NCBI GenBank assembly: GCA_019689775.1 | Contig: JADGGV010000312.1 | Location: 1-5,296, forward strand | DNA: 5,296 bases | Direction of reading: 5' to 3' | From: Gemmatimonadota bacterium | Lineage (GTDB): Bacteria; Gemmatimonadota; Gemmatimonadetes; Longimicrobiales; RSA9 | In this document: positions 4,879 through 5,296 of the stretch, in pieces | Layout of the letters: each line of letters starts with the position of its first letter | How positions within the stretch are numbered: the first letter of the stretch is position 1 | The notes under the pieces: model-generated | Seen by the model: the letters and a program-made list of their open reading frames with translations, nothing else | The model's database searches: none | Told to the model about the DNA's origin: nothing | Translations under genes and position numbers: made by a program

Positions 4879-5296
4879 GTGAGCCGGATCATCAGGGATG
4901 GACGGTGGATCGTCGCGGGATGGCTGGCGCTGCCGGCCGGGCTCGCGGGCCAGGCGCCGCCGCTGACGCTGGCGGATGCGCTGGCGCGAGCGGAGCGGGG
5001 CGCGTACGCGAACCGGATCGCGGAGGCGACGGCGGCGGCGCAGGGCGCCTCGAGGCTGGCGGTGCTGAAGGGGATCGCGCCGTCGGTTCGAGTGGAGGGT
5101 GGCTACGTGCGCACGACCGACCCGATCGGGGTGTTCGGGGCGGTGTTGCGGCAGCGGAGCATCACGGAGGCGGACTTTGACCCGCGGCGGCTGAACCACC
5201 CGTCGGCGGTGGGGAACTACGGCGCGACGCTGGTGCTGGAGCAGCCGCTGCTGAACGCGGATGCGCACCTGGGGCGGGTGGCGGTGGGGCGGGCGG
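4879..5296 (+). CDS. TolC-family outer-membrane efflux protein (3' partial)
   Basis: The first 139 codons of an outer-membrane efflux channel subunit; the frame is open at the right edge. From GTG 4879 the protein begins with a basic stretch (R3, R6, R9) and a hydrophobic core (WIVAGWLALPAGLAG, 10-24). A likely signal peptidase site lies near GQA-PP (24-28), so export to the periplasm is expected. The mature start PLTLADALARAERG (28-41) is the standard opening helix of the TolC/OEP family. YANRIAEATAAAQGASRLAVLKGIAPSV (43-70) is the first long helix leading into the barrel. The section with DPIGVFGAVLRQ (81-92), DFDPRRLNHPSAVGNYGATLVLEQPLLN (99-126) is typical of TolC proteins in RND efflux operons. 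In such systems a periplasmic adaptor and an AcrB-type pump follow; here they would lie beyond the window. Its own promoter carries an operator matching that of arsR. Confidence 0.88.
   Translation, partial: MSRIIRDGRWIVAGWLALPAGLAGQAPPLTLADALARAERGAYANRIAEATAAAQGASRLAVLKGIAPSVRVEGGYVRTTDPIGVFGAVLRQRSITEADFDPRRLNHPSAVGNYGATLVLEQPLLNADAHLGRVAVGRA

Overview
This is a 5.3 kb stretch of very GC-rich bacterial DNA in which every supported gene lies on the + strand. Most codons end in G or C. A TolC-type outer-membrane protein with a signal peptide indicates a Gram-negative (diderm) host. The overall style, including a signal peptide ending near Gly-Gln-Ala, is compatible with Gemmatimonadota, but no marker gene is present and that placement is tentative.

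Region 1 (about 2-2283) is the end of a heme-uptake ABC operon. It holds the C-terminal part of a HmuT-like periplasmic heme-binding protein, then the complete FecCD-type permease HmuU, then the complete ATPase HmuV, whose start codon lies inside the end of hmuU. Together they would move heme from the periplasm into the cytoplasm. The first 15 bases look like a residue of the Nextera/Tn5 mosaic-end adapter, so the left edge is probably a contig end and the first few codons of hmuT are not genomic.

Region 2 (2345-3572) is a tight pair: a TauE/SafE-family membrane transporter and, one base after its stop, a small three-helix DUF1634 membrane protein. The two probably act together in export of sulfite or another small anion; the substrate is not known from sequence.

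Region 3 (3573-5296) looks like a regulated efflux locus. An ArsR-family repressor and a SAM-dependent methyltransferase are followed by the start of a TolC-family outer-membrane efflux gene that runs off the right edge. The AT-rich intergenic stretches before arsR and before tolC each carry a TTGACG -35 box. Just downstream of each lies an inverted repeat of the same design, CTAY-N11-RTAG, placed over the probable -10 region. The simplest model is that the ArsR protein represses its own gene and the efflux operon through these two sites. The ArsR protein lacks the classic arsenic/cadmium cysteine motif in its DNA-binding helix region and instead has two cysteines (C89, C93) in its C-terminal helix, so its inducer is open.

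No RNA genes, CRISPR arrays, insertion sequences or convincing intrinsic terminators were seen. No gene-free stretch exceeds about 130 bases.
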